Shown piece after piece: positions 24,530-33,293 of a stretch of 64,000 bases of DNA. Each line of letters starts with the position of its first letter. The stretch's first letter is position 1. Under the pieces are notes generated by a model. That model saw nothing but the letters and a program-made list of their open reading frames with translations. It was not told where the DNA came from and ran no database searches. Both the position numbers and the translations under genes were made by a program. The DNA comes from Nitrososphaerota archaeon (GTDB lineage: Archaea; Thermoproteota; Nitrososphaeria; Nitrososphaerales; Nitrosopumilaceae). The stretch lies in assembly GCA_021325615.1 (NCBI GenBank), contig JAJPGU010000008.1:1-64000 (forward strand), given 5' to 3'.

Positions 24530-26636
24530 GGTTCCAAGAGGACATGCTGCAAAGTTGGCATCATTTGCCGTAATCGGCATATTGCTTGCATCCTCGTTTA
24601 GCTTTCCGTCATATGGGCAGGTAATGCAGGAAAATGACTGCTCGGCACCTCTCACAACCAATATCGACGCCAATTATCAGGGTCCTGTAGTCATTGATGC
24701 ATACTGGGTAGATCAGGGGACTGCCGATGCTGCCGCAACCAATTCCGTGCCAATCAAGAAGGAGGTAGGGCCGGGAGAAGGCGCGTCCGTATTTGCGGTG
24801 GTCATAAACAACAAGGGGAATAACCCGCTCAATTCCGTAGTCGCATACCTGAATCTTCCTGAAGGGTTCCAACCAACCGGCGAGAGCAAGATCCCACAGC
24901 TTCTCCAGCAATACAATCCTGCCTCAAAGGTTGCAAGCAATTATGCGCTTGCTAGCTACTATGGACAGGTAGGGGCCGGGGCAACCGTTACTCTGTTCTT
25001 TAACGTAAACGTACTGCCTTCTGCCAAAGTAGGTTCGTACAGTACTAACATGGTGATTAATTACAAGATTGGGGTAGGAGCGGCAAACCTAAATGTGCAG
25101 AGCTGCACGTCGGCATTGCTAGAGGTCCCGCTGGTTCTGCCAGGGAAGGTGGTGATGAATGTTGTCACCGACACCTCTGAAATCGCTCCTGCAAAGGCAG
25201 ATCCGATAGACATTACGGTTTCTAACAACGGCTCTGCCACTGCCACAGGTGTGGTTGCAACAATAACGAATCTTGGGCAGAAGGGCAACTCTGGCTCGAG
25301 CTCTAGCTCTTCCACACTTACCCTGTCGTCTACCACAACTAACATCGTAAACCTCGGTGCCACCCAGTTCAACTTGGGAAATATCCCGCCAAATGGAACC
25401 GCGGATATTGCTACCACTGTATATCCGTCGACCTCTGCTGCGGGGCAGACCCAGGATGTTTCGATAATGCTGACATATGAGAATGCATGGGGAAAACAGA
25501 TCAGCACCACGCTTAACACCGGTATTGTGGTAAATCCCATCCCGCCAGAATCTCTTAGCCTGAATTATATCGGCAACTCCACTTCTGCAGTAATCACCTC
25601 GGGAAACCTCTCAAGCCTTAACTTTGCAGTGGCAAACAACAGCACGGTTCCAGCATCAAACATAGTGGTATCACTGGTTCCACAGTCGACATCCGTGTCG
25701 GTGGTGGGCCAGTCTACGTGGACCATACCGCGGCTCGAGCCGGGCCAGCAGCAGCTGCTATCTACTGAGGTATTTGCGGCAAATTCATTGATTGACACCC
25801 CAACTTCATTTACGCTTACTGCAAACTATGTTGCAAACGGCCAGACACAGTCAAACTCGCTGACCCTTGGCGCCTTTGTGGTGGGAGACATAAAGTTGCA
25901 AATTTACGGCCTTGCGGTAAACTATGTGGGCTCTACGCCACAGATAGCGGGAAGCCTCCTGAACCAGGGCAGTACGACGGGTCTATACGGTACGATACAG
26001 CTTGCACCTTCCCCGCTACTTGAGGCGTTAAAGCAGGCAAGGATGGCAAACGCCAACAGCTCAAACTATACCTCGTCATTCCAGTCGGCCAATGCCCAGT
26101 CCTCGCAAGGGCAGGGTGGGTTTGGTGGCGGCGGCCGCGGTGGGTTTGGCGGCGGACAGGGCGGATTTGGCGGAGGCGGACAGGGTGGGTTTGGCGGCGG
26201 CGGACAGGGCGGACCCGGTGCCGGGGGACCTGCCGCATCGCAGCAGTTTCTGGGGGACCTTACGTCAGACTCTCCAATTCCTTTCAGCATCCCCATCTAC
26301 GGACTCAACCTTTTGAAGCCGGGGGTTTATCCTGTGGCATTCAAGGTCGTGTATGCAGATGATCTCAAAAACTTCCACACTCTGGTCCTCACTGAAAACT
26401 TGATGGTGCCCAGGCCTCAGCAGACCCATGCCCGCGTTGCCCAGTCGCCACTTGAGATGATAACAGGCAATCCACTCATTCTGGCAGGGATAGGGGCGGC
26501 AGTGGCAGGAGGGGTAGCCGCAGTGGTGCTCCGAAAGAGGAAGACCCGCAGAAAACTAAAGATGCTTACAGGAAGCGATACCGACATCGTTACGGTTCTC
26601 GAAAACGCAGACAAGAAGAAAAATGAATCCAAGTGA
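24516..26636 (+). CDS. Surface subunit of the MacB-type system (CARDB-like, Gly-rich)
   Basis: 706 residues from ATG 24516 (an ATG at 24498 is also in frame). Signal segment ending SYG, several beta domains of CARDB/alpha-adaptin type (VVINNKGNNPLNSVVAYLNL; ITVSNNGSATATGVV; FAVANNSTVPASNIVVSL), then an NANSSNYTSS stretch and a glycine run of GGFGGG and GGRGGFGG repeats (about residues 535-570). It ends with a membrane helix (LILAGIGAAVAGGVAAVVL) and a basic cytosolic tail. It sits between the ATPase and permease with overlaps on both sides, so it is probably the external partner, in the place of the MacA adaptor in bacteria. Confidence 0.8.
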   Translation: MSSIRVPRGHAAKLASFAVIGILLASSFSFPSYGQVMQENDCSAPLTTNIDANYQGPVVIDAYWVDQGTADAAATNSVPIKKEVGPGEGASVFAVVINNKGNNPLNSVVAYLNLPEGFQPTGESKIPQLLQQYNPASKVASNYALASYYGQVGAGATVTLFFNVNVLPSAKVGSYSTNMVINYKIGVGAANLNVQSCTSALLEVPLVLPGKVVMNVVTDTSEIAPAKADPIDITVSNNGSATATGVVATITNLGQKGNSGSSSSSSTLTLSSTTTNIVNLGATQFNLGNIPPNGTADIATTVYPSTSAAGQTQDVSIMLTYENAWGKQISTTLNTGIVVNPIPPESLSLNYIGNSTSAVITSGNLSSLNFAVANNSTVPASNIVVSLVPQSTSVSVVGQSTWTIPRLEPGQQQLLSTEVFAANSLIDTPTSFTLTANYVANGQTQSNSLTLGAFVVGDIKLQIYGLAVNYVGSTPQIAGSLLNQGSTTGLYGTIQLAPSPLLEALKQARMANANSSNYTSSFQSANAQSSQGQGGFGGGGRGGFGGGQGGFGGGGQGGFGGGGQGGPGAGGPAASQQFLGDLTSDSPIPFSIPIYGLNLLKPGVYPVAFKVVYADDLKNFHTLVLTENLMVPRPQQTHARVAQSPLEMITGNPLILAGIGAAVAGGVAAVVLRKRKTRRKLKMLTGSDTDIVTVLENADKKKNESK

Positions 26637-27885
26637 TATCTTCTCGCTTGCCTATGACGCTCTGGTTGACCGCAAAGTAAGGACAATTCTTACCGTCCTG
26701 ATGGTTGTACTGGGGGCAAGCCTTGTGGTAGTGATTAACGGTTTAAGCGAGGGCCAGTCTGCATTCCTCCAGCAGCAGCTAAATTCGCTTGCGTCAAACG
26801 TCATTACTGCTACATCGGGCTCGCATTCTTACTACGGCGGCGCATCGTCGCAGTCTTCACTCATCCTCAACGATGTTATAGTAAACAAGCTGAGGAGCCT
26901 TCCATATGTGACCCAGGTGGTCCCCATGTATTCTGGCTCCGTGACAATCAACTCTTACGGAAATGTCCAGCGAGTCTCCATAGTGGGAATGGATCCGACC
27001 AAACTTACGGTGGAACTTCCTAACCTACAGTTTGTGGATGGATCAAACCTGTCTCCCTCTGACAGGTCTGCGGCGGTTGTGGGAGATACAATTGCAAACC
27101 CACCGGGAGCCACAACTCCATTTGTCACGGTCGGTCAGACCCTCAAGATAACCTATAGTTACACTGACTCCTCAGGCAAGTCGCAGCAGGAGTCGAGGAA
27201 CTTTCTTGTCAGTGCAATAATGACGCCCTCTGGAAACCCCAGGATTGACAACTCGCTTATCATAAACCTTGACGCCGCAAACCAGATACTCCACAAGTCG
27301 AACAGGTATGACTCGCTCCTCATCCAGACCCAGGATGACACATACGTGAATACGGTCCAGCAAGAGATTACGGACATTTACGGGAAAAACATTGGGCTCA
27401 ATACTCCGCAGGCATTCATCCAGGTAAGGCAGCAGACCGCGCAGGGAAATGCAATGTTCGTGGAAATGATTGGGTTAATCGCGCTTGTCGTAGGGGCGGT
27501 AGGGATTGTCACCACCCTTTACAACTCTGTCACCGAAAGAATCCGAGAGATTGGAACCATGAAGGCAATAGGGGCGCAGAACGCTGCAATCCTTGCCCTC
27601 TTCCTTGTGGAGGCCGCAATGATAGGTGTGATTGGGGCATCCCTTGGGCTTGCAACTGGCATAGTGGGCGGCTACGCAATGACAAGCTTCCCTTCTCACC
27701 AGGCTGGCGGGCCAGGGGGGTTTGGTCCTGGAGGGGGGAGCATAAGCTCGTTCCCGCCGATATTTCTGCCGCTTGACCTGATCAGGGTGTGGCTCCTCTC
27801 GGTTGGTCTTGCTGTAGCGGCAGGCATATTTCCGGCATGGAAGGCCTCAAAGCTGTCTCCAATGGTGGCGCTAAGAAGGGAATAG
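26623..27885 (+). CDS. MacB/FtsX-type ABC permease
   Basis: 420 residues. One N-terminal membrane helix (KVRTILTVLMVVLGASLVVVI), a large external domain (about residues 45-280) and three C-terminal helices with VTERIREIGTMKAIGAQ and LRRE at the end, the FtsX-domain hallmarks of MacB permeases. A Gly/Pro-rich insertion (GGPGGFGPGGGSISSFPP) lies in the last external loop, recalling the Gly-rich run of the surface subunit. Overlaps the upstream gene by 14 bases. Together the three genes form a likely mechanotransmission exporter or lipoprotein-handling system. Confidence 0.93.
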   Translation: MNPSDIFSLAYDALVDRKVRTILTVLMVVLGASLVVVINGLSEGQSAFLQQQLNSLASNVITATSGSHSYYGGASSQSSLILNDVIVNKLRSLPYVTQVVPMYSGSVTINSYGNVQRVSIVGMDPTKLTVELPNLQFVDGSNLSPSDRSAAVVGDTIANPPGATTPFVTVGQTLKITYSYTDSSGKSQQESRNFLVSAIMTPSGNPRIDNSLIINLDAANQILHKSNRYDSLLIQTQDDTYVNTVQQEITDIYGKNIGLNTPQAFIQVRQQTAQGNAMFVEMIGLIALVVGAVGIVTTLYNSVTERIREIGTMKAIGAQNAAILALFLVEAAMIGVIGASLGLATGIVGGYAMTSFPSHQAGGPGGFGPGGGSISSFPPIFLPLDLIRVWLLSVGLAVAAGIFPAWKASKLSPMVALRRE

Positions 27886-27917
27886 GAAAGATACTCGGGC
27901 ACGAGCTGCATTCTGTC

Positions 27918-28328
27918 TCAGGTACACCATGTTGTTATCATGCTGTCCACCCTGAGGACCCCGTCCAAACCAAGCATGGTTTGGTTTACTATCCGGTCTG
28001 CCTCGCCTGAGACCGTGGGTATGGTAATGCTCGAGGTGGCGTTTGCGTCAGGGCTTCTGACCTCGATATATGTCCACCAGTCGTGGCCGTCGAGGACCTC
28101 GGAGCTAAAGTCTATTCCTGACAGGCTCTGCTTCAGGGAGTCTATCGTCTTTGCCTCGTCAAACTTTGAAGGATCCTTGTACAATACCGTGTAGGTTGTC
28201 TTGCACTGGGGACCAATAGGCGGGTTCTCCGGAAGGGCGTGTGCATGCGGCACAAGTAGGAAAAGCATGACTGAATAAACTGCAAAAATTACGGGCAGTA
28301 CAATGGCTAGCTTCTGGTGCCTGTTCAT
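27918..28328 (-). CDS. Secreted or anchored hypothetical protein
   Basis: 136 residues from ATG 28328. An N-terminal hydrophobic segment (LAIVLPVIFAVYSVMLFLLV) with HAHA after it, then a soluble domain with two Cys (GPQCKTTYTVLYKDPS and TTWCT at the end) and WWTYIEVRSPDANATSSI. The two Cys at the extremes may form a disulfide closing a ferredoxin-like alpha/beta fold. A longer frame to 28448 has no support. It converges with the MacB operon. Confidence 0.65.
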   Translation of the reverse strand: MNRHQKLAIVLPVIFAVYSVMLFLLVPHAHALPENPPIGPQCKTTYTVLYKDPSKFDEAKTIDSLKQSLSGIDFSSEVLDGHDWWTYIEVRSPDANATSSITIPTVSGEADRIVNQTMLGLDGVLRVDSMITTWCT

Positions 28329-28476
28329 GTAATCACTTTTGGCACGCGTTACCTTAAGCAGGCTGGAAATGGAGGCAGGTTTGAGGTTCCACAGTGGAAA
28401 AACCCATCGTTTGGTCTGATGGAATCCAGACATGCCTTGGGGTGGCAAACCGCAAAAATCATGCTATGGCTTTGGA

Positions 28477-28806
28477 CTAGGAGCTAAGAAGCGAGACCCT
28501 TGTTATCTTTTTTATCTCGTCCTTGGTCAGGCCTTCTGAGGCAAGAAAAACTGCAAGCTTTACTGCATCCTGCCCCCCATCGGGCACCTTGAGGAGATTG
28601 ACGGTCCCTACCTCCCTTGCTTCAGGAAGATCTGCGATGGCTGGACCTCTTGGTGAGGGCTCGGATGTAAGGTGCTGCCTGACCGTTCCAAGTAGCATAT
28701 CAATCCTCCCAAGGTCGATCCGTGACAACTGATCCTCGAGATCCTTGGTGTCCTTAAAGTCCAGCGATATCTCTGCCCCTGAAAGGTTCATCCTTATCCG
28801 TGCCAT
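28477..28806 (-). CDS. Small soluble hypothetical protein
   Basis: 109 residues beginning MARIRMNLSGAEISLDFKDT. A beta-rich start, then helices (DLEDQLSRIDLGRIDMLLGTV), a Pro-rich linker and a helical end with GLTKDEIKKITRVS, which resembles a DNA-binding or protein-docking helix pair. TATA-like TTTAATCTTAAATG lies upstream of the ATG. No family recognised. Confidence 0.6.
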   Translation of the reverse strand: MARIRMNLSGAEISLDFKDTKDLEDQLSRIDLGRIDMLLGTVRQHLTSEPSPRGPAIADLPEAREVGTVNLLKVPDGGQDAVKLAVFLASEGLTKDEIKKITRVSLLSS

Positions 28807-28898
28807 CCGACGTAAGGTCTTGGGGGCTGTTACATTTAAGATTAAACTATTGGGTGTCACAACAAACGATGACACGGCGAGTCTGTCGTGCCAAGAAT

Positions 28899-29294
28899 CT
28901 ATCCGCCGTAGCCTGAATTCCCGATAAACGGGGCGCTTGCTGGCTGGCGGTATGGCGTTGTCACATCGATTCCCTGGTCTGAGGTGACCCTGACCGATGT
29001 GAGATCACTGCCGGCGGGGGGCGAGAGCGAAATCTTCTCGCCTGGGCTGAGGAGCGCAATGAGGTCGGGTTTTGCGGTGCCCCCATAATCCACTTTTACA
29101 TTTGTGAGGGCATCCATTCCAGTGTTCTTTATGCTCACATGAGTCTCGGTACCCATGCTGTCCTTGACAATTATCGGGTCGACGGATATGTCGTACTTTT
29201 GGGTTGGCGTGGATATGAGGAAGTTGAATACTAGGAAGATTGCTATTCCCGCGAGGGCCCCACCTATGCCTATAGCAGCTAGCGGAATTTTCAA
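28899..29294 (-). CDS. Membrane-anchored CARDB-like domain protein
   Basis: 131 residues. An N-terminal anchor (LAAIGIGGALAGIAIFLVFNFLI) is followed by one external beta domain with VKDSMGTETHVSIKNTG and LTNVKVDYGG, typical of CARDB-type folds, then a Pro/Gly tail (SAPFIGNSGYGG). It may accompany other surface proteins such as the MacB surface subunit, which uses the same type of fold; that link is inference. Confidence 0.7.
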   Translation of the reverse strand: MKIPLAAIGIGGALAGIAIFLVFNFLISTPTQKYDISVDPIIVKDSMGTETHVSIKNTGMDALTNVKVDYGGTAKPDLIALLSPGEKISLSPPAGSDLTSVRVTSDQGIDVTTPYRQPASAPFIGNSGYGG

Positions 29295-29484
29295 CTAATA
29301 ATGGATGCATGGCTAAATATTTCAATCATGCTGTGCGGGGGTGGGCGGAGCGCTTGGGGAAATTTTGGTCCTTTTGGCCCTTGGCGGTTCCCCAGCCTTC
29401 CAGATATGTGATCTAATTTATTTTTCAAACAGAACAAGAAAATGTGCTTAAACTTTTTTAAAACATGGGGGCAAAGTATGGTCA

Positions 29485-30000
29485 TTGAACACCCGCAACT
29501 GCTATGACCTGTTAGGTTTGAACGAAGGTGCTTCGATGCATGAAGTGAAGTCCGCTTACAGGAAACTTGCCCTGCGATACCATCCGGACAAAAGCATGTC
29601 AAAGGAGGAGGGTGAGAAATTCAAGCTCATCACGGAAGCCTATGGCATACTCAGGTCGCACAATCACTGCGGGCAGCCCTCCTGCCAGGGTCGGACGGCA
29701 AGGACAGGTTTTGTGGTAGACACAAGGGGAGGATGCTGGACAGGCTTGAAAATCGAAAAAATCTTCAGGGAGGAACTTGGGTATTGTTCAAGGTACGCTG
29801 GCAGGCTGCTGTGCGAAATTGGCAAGTATGAGCAGGGGTTGTGGAAGCAATGCGAGAGGACGTTGGGTTATGCGACATCCAAGGTAAGTCCCACTGTGGT
29901 AGGAAAGTACGCAGGAGTACATATCTGGCGCACTAGGGTGGCATGTGACCCATTCTTGAAAAAGGGACTGCAGGCCGTCAAGACGCGACTCTCGATTTAG
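29485..30000 (+). CDS. J-domain protein with unrelated C-terminus
   Basis: 171 residues. Residues 5-58 form a J domain: [26 protein letters not shown] with the HPD motif at 33-35, and [11 protein letters not shown], so it should stimulate an Hsp70 (DnaK). The remaining 110 residues lack the Gly/Phe linker and zinc repeats of DnaJ and contain five or more Cys ([33 protein letters not shown]). The TTG start follows TTTTTTAAAAC by about 25 bases. The C-terminal part probably picks the client, but its identity is unknown. Confidence 0.75.
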   Translation: MNTRNCYDLLGLNEGASMHEVKSAYRKLALRYHPDKSMSKEEGEKFKLITEAYGILRSHNHCGQPSCQGRTARTGFVVDTRGGCWTGLKIEKIFREELGYCSRYAGRLLCEIGKYEQGLWKQCERTLGYATSKVSPTVVGKYAGVHIWRTRVACDPFLKKGLQAVKTRLSI

Positions 30001-30073
30001 ATCCCGGACAGAACCACGGGTGGACCGGGTCAGGAAAAATAAATTAAAAAAAGGGAATAGGTTTTCTTTCAGC

Positions 30074-31024
30074 CTATTTGCGTCTTACTGCTGACCAGAC
30101 TCCTACGCCACTCATGACAGCGATTGCTGCAATTCCTGCCGCATATGCTGGGGTGGGATCTGAGCCTGCCGAACTTGGTTCCTCAGTACCGCCTGAGCCT
30201 ATTGTGGGTTGGGTTCCTGTTGGTGTGCCAAGAGGAATGCCACTTTGCTGGCCCTGGGTTGATGCACTTGATGCTGGTACCTGTGAACCATACTGCGGTG
30301 CCTGTGAAGGCGGTGCAGGTGTTGTCGGGGCAGATGGTGGTGGCGTGTTTGGAGGTACGCCATATGATGATCCCAGAGGGACTCCACTTTGCTGGCCCTG
30401 GCTTGATTCATTTGATGCTGGTACCTGTGAACCATACTGCGGTGCCTGTGAAGGCGGTGCAGGTATTGTCGGGGCAGACGTAGTAACGTTTGCCGGTGCA
30501 CTATATGGAGACCCTAGCGGGATGCCTCCTTGCTGGCCTTGACTTGACGGCGAGGTAGTGTTCATGCTTGATCCAGAAGGCATGTTCATCCCAGACGATG
30601 TACCTGTGGTTGCAGCTGTGCTTGGAGCAGCAGATGCACTAACAATCACCTTGCCTGTCATCCATGGGTGGACTTGGCAGAAGTAATTGAAGGTGCCAGG
30701 CGTGTTGAATGTGTACGAAAAGTCCTTTCCTGCCGCAATCAGGCTGCTGTCAAAGACAGTACCAGTCTGATTGTCAGATGGATTGCCACTTGTTACTGTG
30801 TGGCTGACCTTGTCGTTGTTCTTCCATTCCACTGTTGTACCTGGCGCCACCGTGATCACGTCCGGGTCAAAGCAATTGTTCGATTGAGAACAAGTTGGAC
30901 CGGAACCTGCGCCCGCCGAAATGTTTACTGTTTGAGATTCTTGGGCAAAAGCCGAAGGGGCTATTGCAAGAATCGCAACTAGCGTCAAAACACCAAATAA
31001 TGCGCCCGTTGGTTTTGACATCAT
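30074..31024 (-). CDS. Secreted cupredoxin with repeat stalk and membrane anchor
   Basis: 316 residues. Signal peptide ending AFA, then a plastocyanin-like domain (about residues 28-125) with the copper ligands His (KVSHTVTSG), Cys (YFCQVHPWM), His and Met of a type 1 site. A stalk of 48-residue Pro/Gln/Ser repeats follows, and the protein ends with a membrane helix (AAGIAAIAVMSGVGVWSAV) and RRK. Blue copper proteins are proposed electron carriers in thaumarchaeal ammonia oxidation. The ATGATG start has CTTATTAATTG about 24 bases upstream. The product at 37948 is a shorter paralogue with a PEFG-CTERM anchor. Confidence 0.9.
   Translation of the reverse strand: MMSKPTGALFGVLTLVAILAIAPSAFAQESQTVNISAGAGSGPTCSQSNNCFDPDVITVAPGTTVEWKNNDKVSHTVTSGNPSDNQTGTVFDSSLIAAGKDFSYTFNTPGTFNYFCQVHPWMTGKVIVSASAAPSTAATTGTSSGMNMPSGSSMNTTSPSSQGQQGGIPLGSPYSAPANVTTSAPTIPAPPSQAPQYGSQVPASNESSQGQQSGVPLGSSYGVPPNTPPPSAPTTPAPPSQAPQYGSQVPASSASTQGQQSGIPLGTPTGTQPTIGSGGTEEPSSAGSDPTPAYAAGIAAIAVMSGVGVWSAVRRK
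30240..30480. repeat. Coding tandem repeat, 144-base period
   Basis: Two near-identical units of about 96 bases (starting at 30240 and 30384) lie 144 bases apart inside the cupredoxin gene. They encode the Gln-Ala-Pro-Gln-Tyr-Gly-Ser stalk. A third, weaker unit follows. Nearly identical DNA suggests recent expansion or ongoing recombination. Confidence 0.75.
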
Positions 31025-31213
31025 TGTGTTCAATACCAACCGGATCAATTAATAAGTTCTATGAATCGGGATGAAACGCGGATCCCTGCCGTGGCAATGG
31101 GTCAGGGCATGTAGGAAATGGGAATTTAGGCACAAAAATTGCAAAATCTTGCATAATTTTGGCAGGGGCTTTCGTGCCCGTACAATAAATAACGGAGCCT
31201 TGCAACCCAAGTC

Positions 31214-31354
31214 ATGACAAGCACAAAGTGCATAGTATGCGGGATCGGGTTCTTCTCTGCCACCGGCTCGAACAAGTGTTCCAAGTGTGCGGGAAAAGAG
31301 AACGCCGGGACCATGGAAAGCGACCACTCCTGCGGGTGCGGTCACCACCACTAA
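31214..31354 (+). CDS. 46-residue zinc-ribbon-like protein
   Basis: Translates with two C-x2-C pairs (Cys6/9 in TKCIVCG and Cys22/25 in NKCSKC) and a C-terminal DHSCGCGHHH. The two pairs fit a zinc ribbon; the Cys-His tail could hold a second metal. A TATA-like ACAATAAATAACG lies about 26 bases before the ATG, and GC-rich coding bias supports a real gene. Possible roles: metal handling or nucleic-acid binding. Confidence 0.65.
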   Translation: MTSTKCIVCGIGFFSATGSNKCSKCAGKENAGTMESDHSCGCGHHH

Positions 31355-31459
31355 GCGCCAAACTGGCGTTCAGTTATTATTTTTTGATAGCCTCGGGGCA
31401 GCCATGAAGCAAGGTCTTAACACTTTGTTAATATTACGAATGGTGGGATTTTCTGAATC

Positions 31460-32518
31460 GTGAAGGCTCTTGTTTATGACGAATATGCTCCTGACAACGA
31501 TTTTCATCGAATACTGAAGATAAGGGAGGTGCCGGATCCCATGCCAAAGCCAAACGAGGTCGTTTTCAGGGTCCGCTATGCTGGACTCAACTACGACGAC
31601 ATCTGGGGGATGCGGGGAAAGCCAATAGAGATTCCGATGCCGCACATCTCCGGGACTGACGCGTCAGGCGAGGTCGTTGCGGTGGGCGAGGATGTCACCA
31701 CAGTTAAGGTGGGGGACAGGGTCGTCTCGCACGGGAACATCTCCTGCCGTATCTGCAGGGACTGCACGGACGGGAGGGAATATGACTGCAGACACAGGAA
31801 GATCTGGGGTTTCCAGACCGGCCCGCTTTGGGGAGGTTTCTGTGAGCTTACACACCTTCCCGAGGTCAACGTGGTAAGGATCCCAGACGGCGTAAGCTAC
31901 GAGGAGGCGGCGGCAGCGTCGATGGTACTTGTAACATCATGGCACATGCTTGTCGGGAGGGCAAAGATACGGCCTGGCCAGACGGTGCTGGTGATGGGAG
32001 GGGCATCCGGCGTGGGAACGTTTGGCATACAGATTGCAAAACTTTACGGCTGCAATGTCATAACAACTGCTAGCCCAAACAAGCTAGAGCAATGCCTGAA
32101 CCTTGGGGCAGACTTTGCGGTAGACCATAGGAAGGAGGACTGGCACAAGGAGGTCTACGCGATTTCAAAAAAACTCGGGACGGGGCCGGGGGTGGATGTG
32201 ATATTTGAGCACATCGGGGGCCCCCACTGGAACAAGGAGCTTACGCTGCTCAAGTATGGTGCGACAATTGTAACCACCGGAGCAACCACGGGATACGACG
32301 TGCAGACCGACCTGAGGCACATATTTTTCAAGGGGGTAAGCGTCCTTGGGTCTACGCAGGGGACTCGCGCGGAACTTGAGGAGGGCCTGTACTGGATGGC
32401 AAGGGGGAAAATCAAATCGGTAATTGACTCAATTTACACCTTTGAGGATGCGGCCGAGGCGCATACCAAGATGCTCAAGGGCGGCGTCTTCGGGAAGATC
32501 CTACTCAAGCCCTCATGA
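31460..32518 (+). CDS. Zinc-type MDR oxidoreductase (alcohol dehydrogenase/enoyl reductase superfamily)
   Basis: 352 residues. N-terminal GroES-like domain with a four-Cys structural zinc site (Cys96, 99, 102 and 110) and a Rossmann domain with GGASGVGTFGIQIAKLYG for NAD(P)H. At the position of the catalytic-zinc Cys there is Asn-Tyr (AGLNYDDIW), as in MDR enoyl and quinone reductases rather than true alcohol dehydrogenases. In Sulfolobales a related MDR enzyme is the acryloyl-CoA reductase of the 3-hydroxypropionate/4-hydroxybutyrate cycle; the thaumarchaeal counterpart is unsettled, so this is a weak candidate. GTG start, TATA-like TTAATATTAC about 30 bases upstream. Confidence 0.85.
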   Translation: MKALVYDEYAPDNDFHRILKIREVPDPMPKPNEVVFRVRYAGLNYDDIWGMRGKPIEIPMPHISGTDASGEVVAVGEDVTTVKVGDRVVSHGNISCRICRDCTDGREYDCRHRKIWGFQTGPLWGGFCELTHLPEVNVVRIPDGVSYEEAAAASMVLVTSWHMLVGRAKIRPGQTVLVMGGASGVGTFGIQIAKLYGCNVITTASPNKLEQCLNLGADFAVDHRKEDWHKEVYAISKKLGTGPGVDVIFEHIGGPHWNKELTLLKYGATIVTTGATTGYDVQTDLRHIFFKGVSVLGSTQGTRAELEEGLYWMARGKIKSVIDSIYTFEDAAEAHTKMLKGGVFGKILLKPS

Positions 32519-32597
32519 CTGGAATTTGATCAATTTCACAATCTCGTAAACTGATTGTCATAGAAAACATGAAAACGGAACACGCCAAACCCAATGC

Positions 32598-32921
32598 ATG
32601 ATTCCCTTCCTTCTGGCCGTCTGGGGATGCATACCCGAGGTATCCCAGGGCTGCACCGACATGAGCAACGCATCGTCGGCATATCTTGGCATAATAGTGG
32701 GCACTGTAATAGGCGGGGTGGTAAGCTGGTGGATTTACAACAGGCAGAAGAAGACATCCGACCAGCAGGACCGCATACTCTGCAGGATAAAGGACCTTGA
32801 GGAAAACCATGACGCCATATTGAAAAAACTCGCGGCATTTGACGACAAGCACGAGTCGTCAATAAGCGCAATAGGAGAGCTTGACAGGAAGCTCCGCTCG
32901 ATTCTGGACGGGAAGGGATAG
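32598..32921 (+). CDS. Small membrane-anchored coiled-coil protein
   Basis: 107 residues (87 if the ATG at 32661 is used). One membrane helix (YLGIIVGTVIGGVVSWWIY) followed by a charged coiled coil (QQDRILCRIKDLEENHDAIL). N-terminus outside, coil inside. No family recognised; such proteins often organise membrane complexes. Confidence 0.65.
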   Translation: MIPFLLAVWGCIPEVSQGCTDMSNASSAYLGIIVGTVIGGVVSWWIYNRQKKTSDQQDRILCRIKDLEENHDAILKKLAAFDDKHESSISAIGELDRKLRSILDGKG

Positions 32922-33042
32922 GACAAGCAGGGCACATGTCCCGTGCAATGTAATATCCAGCAAGCAAATTGCAATGATACTAATTCGGGAAAGGAAAATT
33001 CTGTAACTCTTTCTTAAATATGCGGGACGCGGATTATTAGGC

Positions 33043-33108
33043 GAAGAAAACCCAGGACCAGACACACAGTACCAAGACGCTAAAGTTTTGGTACTCCGGG
33101 TTTTCTTC
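33043..33108 (+). ncRNA. Candidate structured RNA at a predicted transcription start
   Basis: Outer arms GAAGAAAACCC (33043-33053) and GGGTTTTCTTC (33098-33108) pair perfectly over 11 bp. Inner arms AGTACCAA (33068-33075) and TTGGTACT (33088-33095) pair over 8 bp. A TATA-like TTAAATATG at 33014-33022 is 25 bases before the left arm. No protein-like frame occupies 32922-33293. Beyond the hairpin, TGCCAAAGTCTGCA near 33120 is partly complementary to sequence near 33210-33235, so the RNA could be larger. It might also be a distant leader of the PEFG gene at 33294, but that gene has its own TATA box. Confidence 0.5.
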
Positions 33109-33293
33109 ATGAGGCCATATTGCCAAAGTCTGCAAGACCTGGAGTCGCTTGGACCTTGCGGTACTTGTGGAGGTTGGGACTGGCTTCTTTTGCGGGGCCT
33201 GCAGGTTCCTGCAAGTTTTGCCAAATACTGCTGATCTGGAAATTAACACTTTTTTTACAATTCCTTATATAACGGGTAGAACGTTGGCATTTA

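Noticed and set aside
25933-26316. Pro-rich frames opposite the Gly-rich run
   Set aside because: They are complements of the GGFGGG repeats in the surface subunit gene and have no start signals.
30074-31024. Cupredoxin as an ammonia monooxygenase subunit
   Set aside because: It has one type 1 copper domain with stalk and anchor; AmoB has a different layout and no amo genes are nearby.
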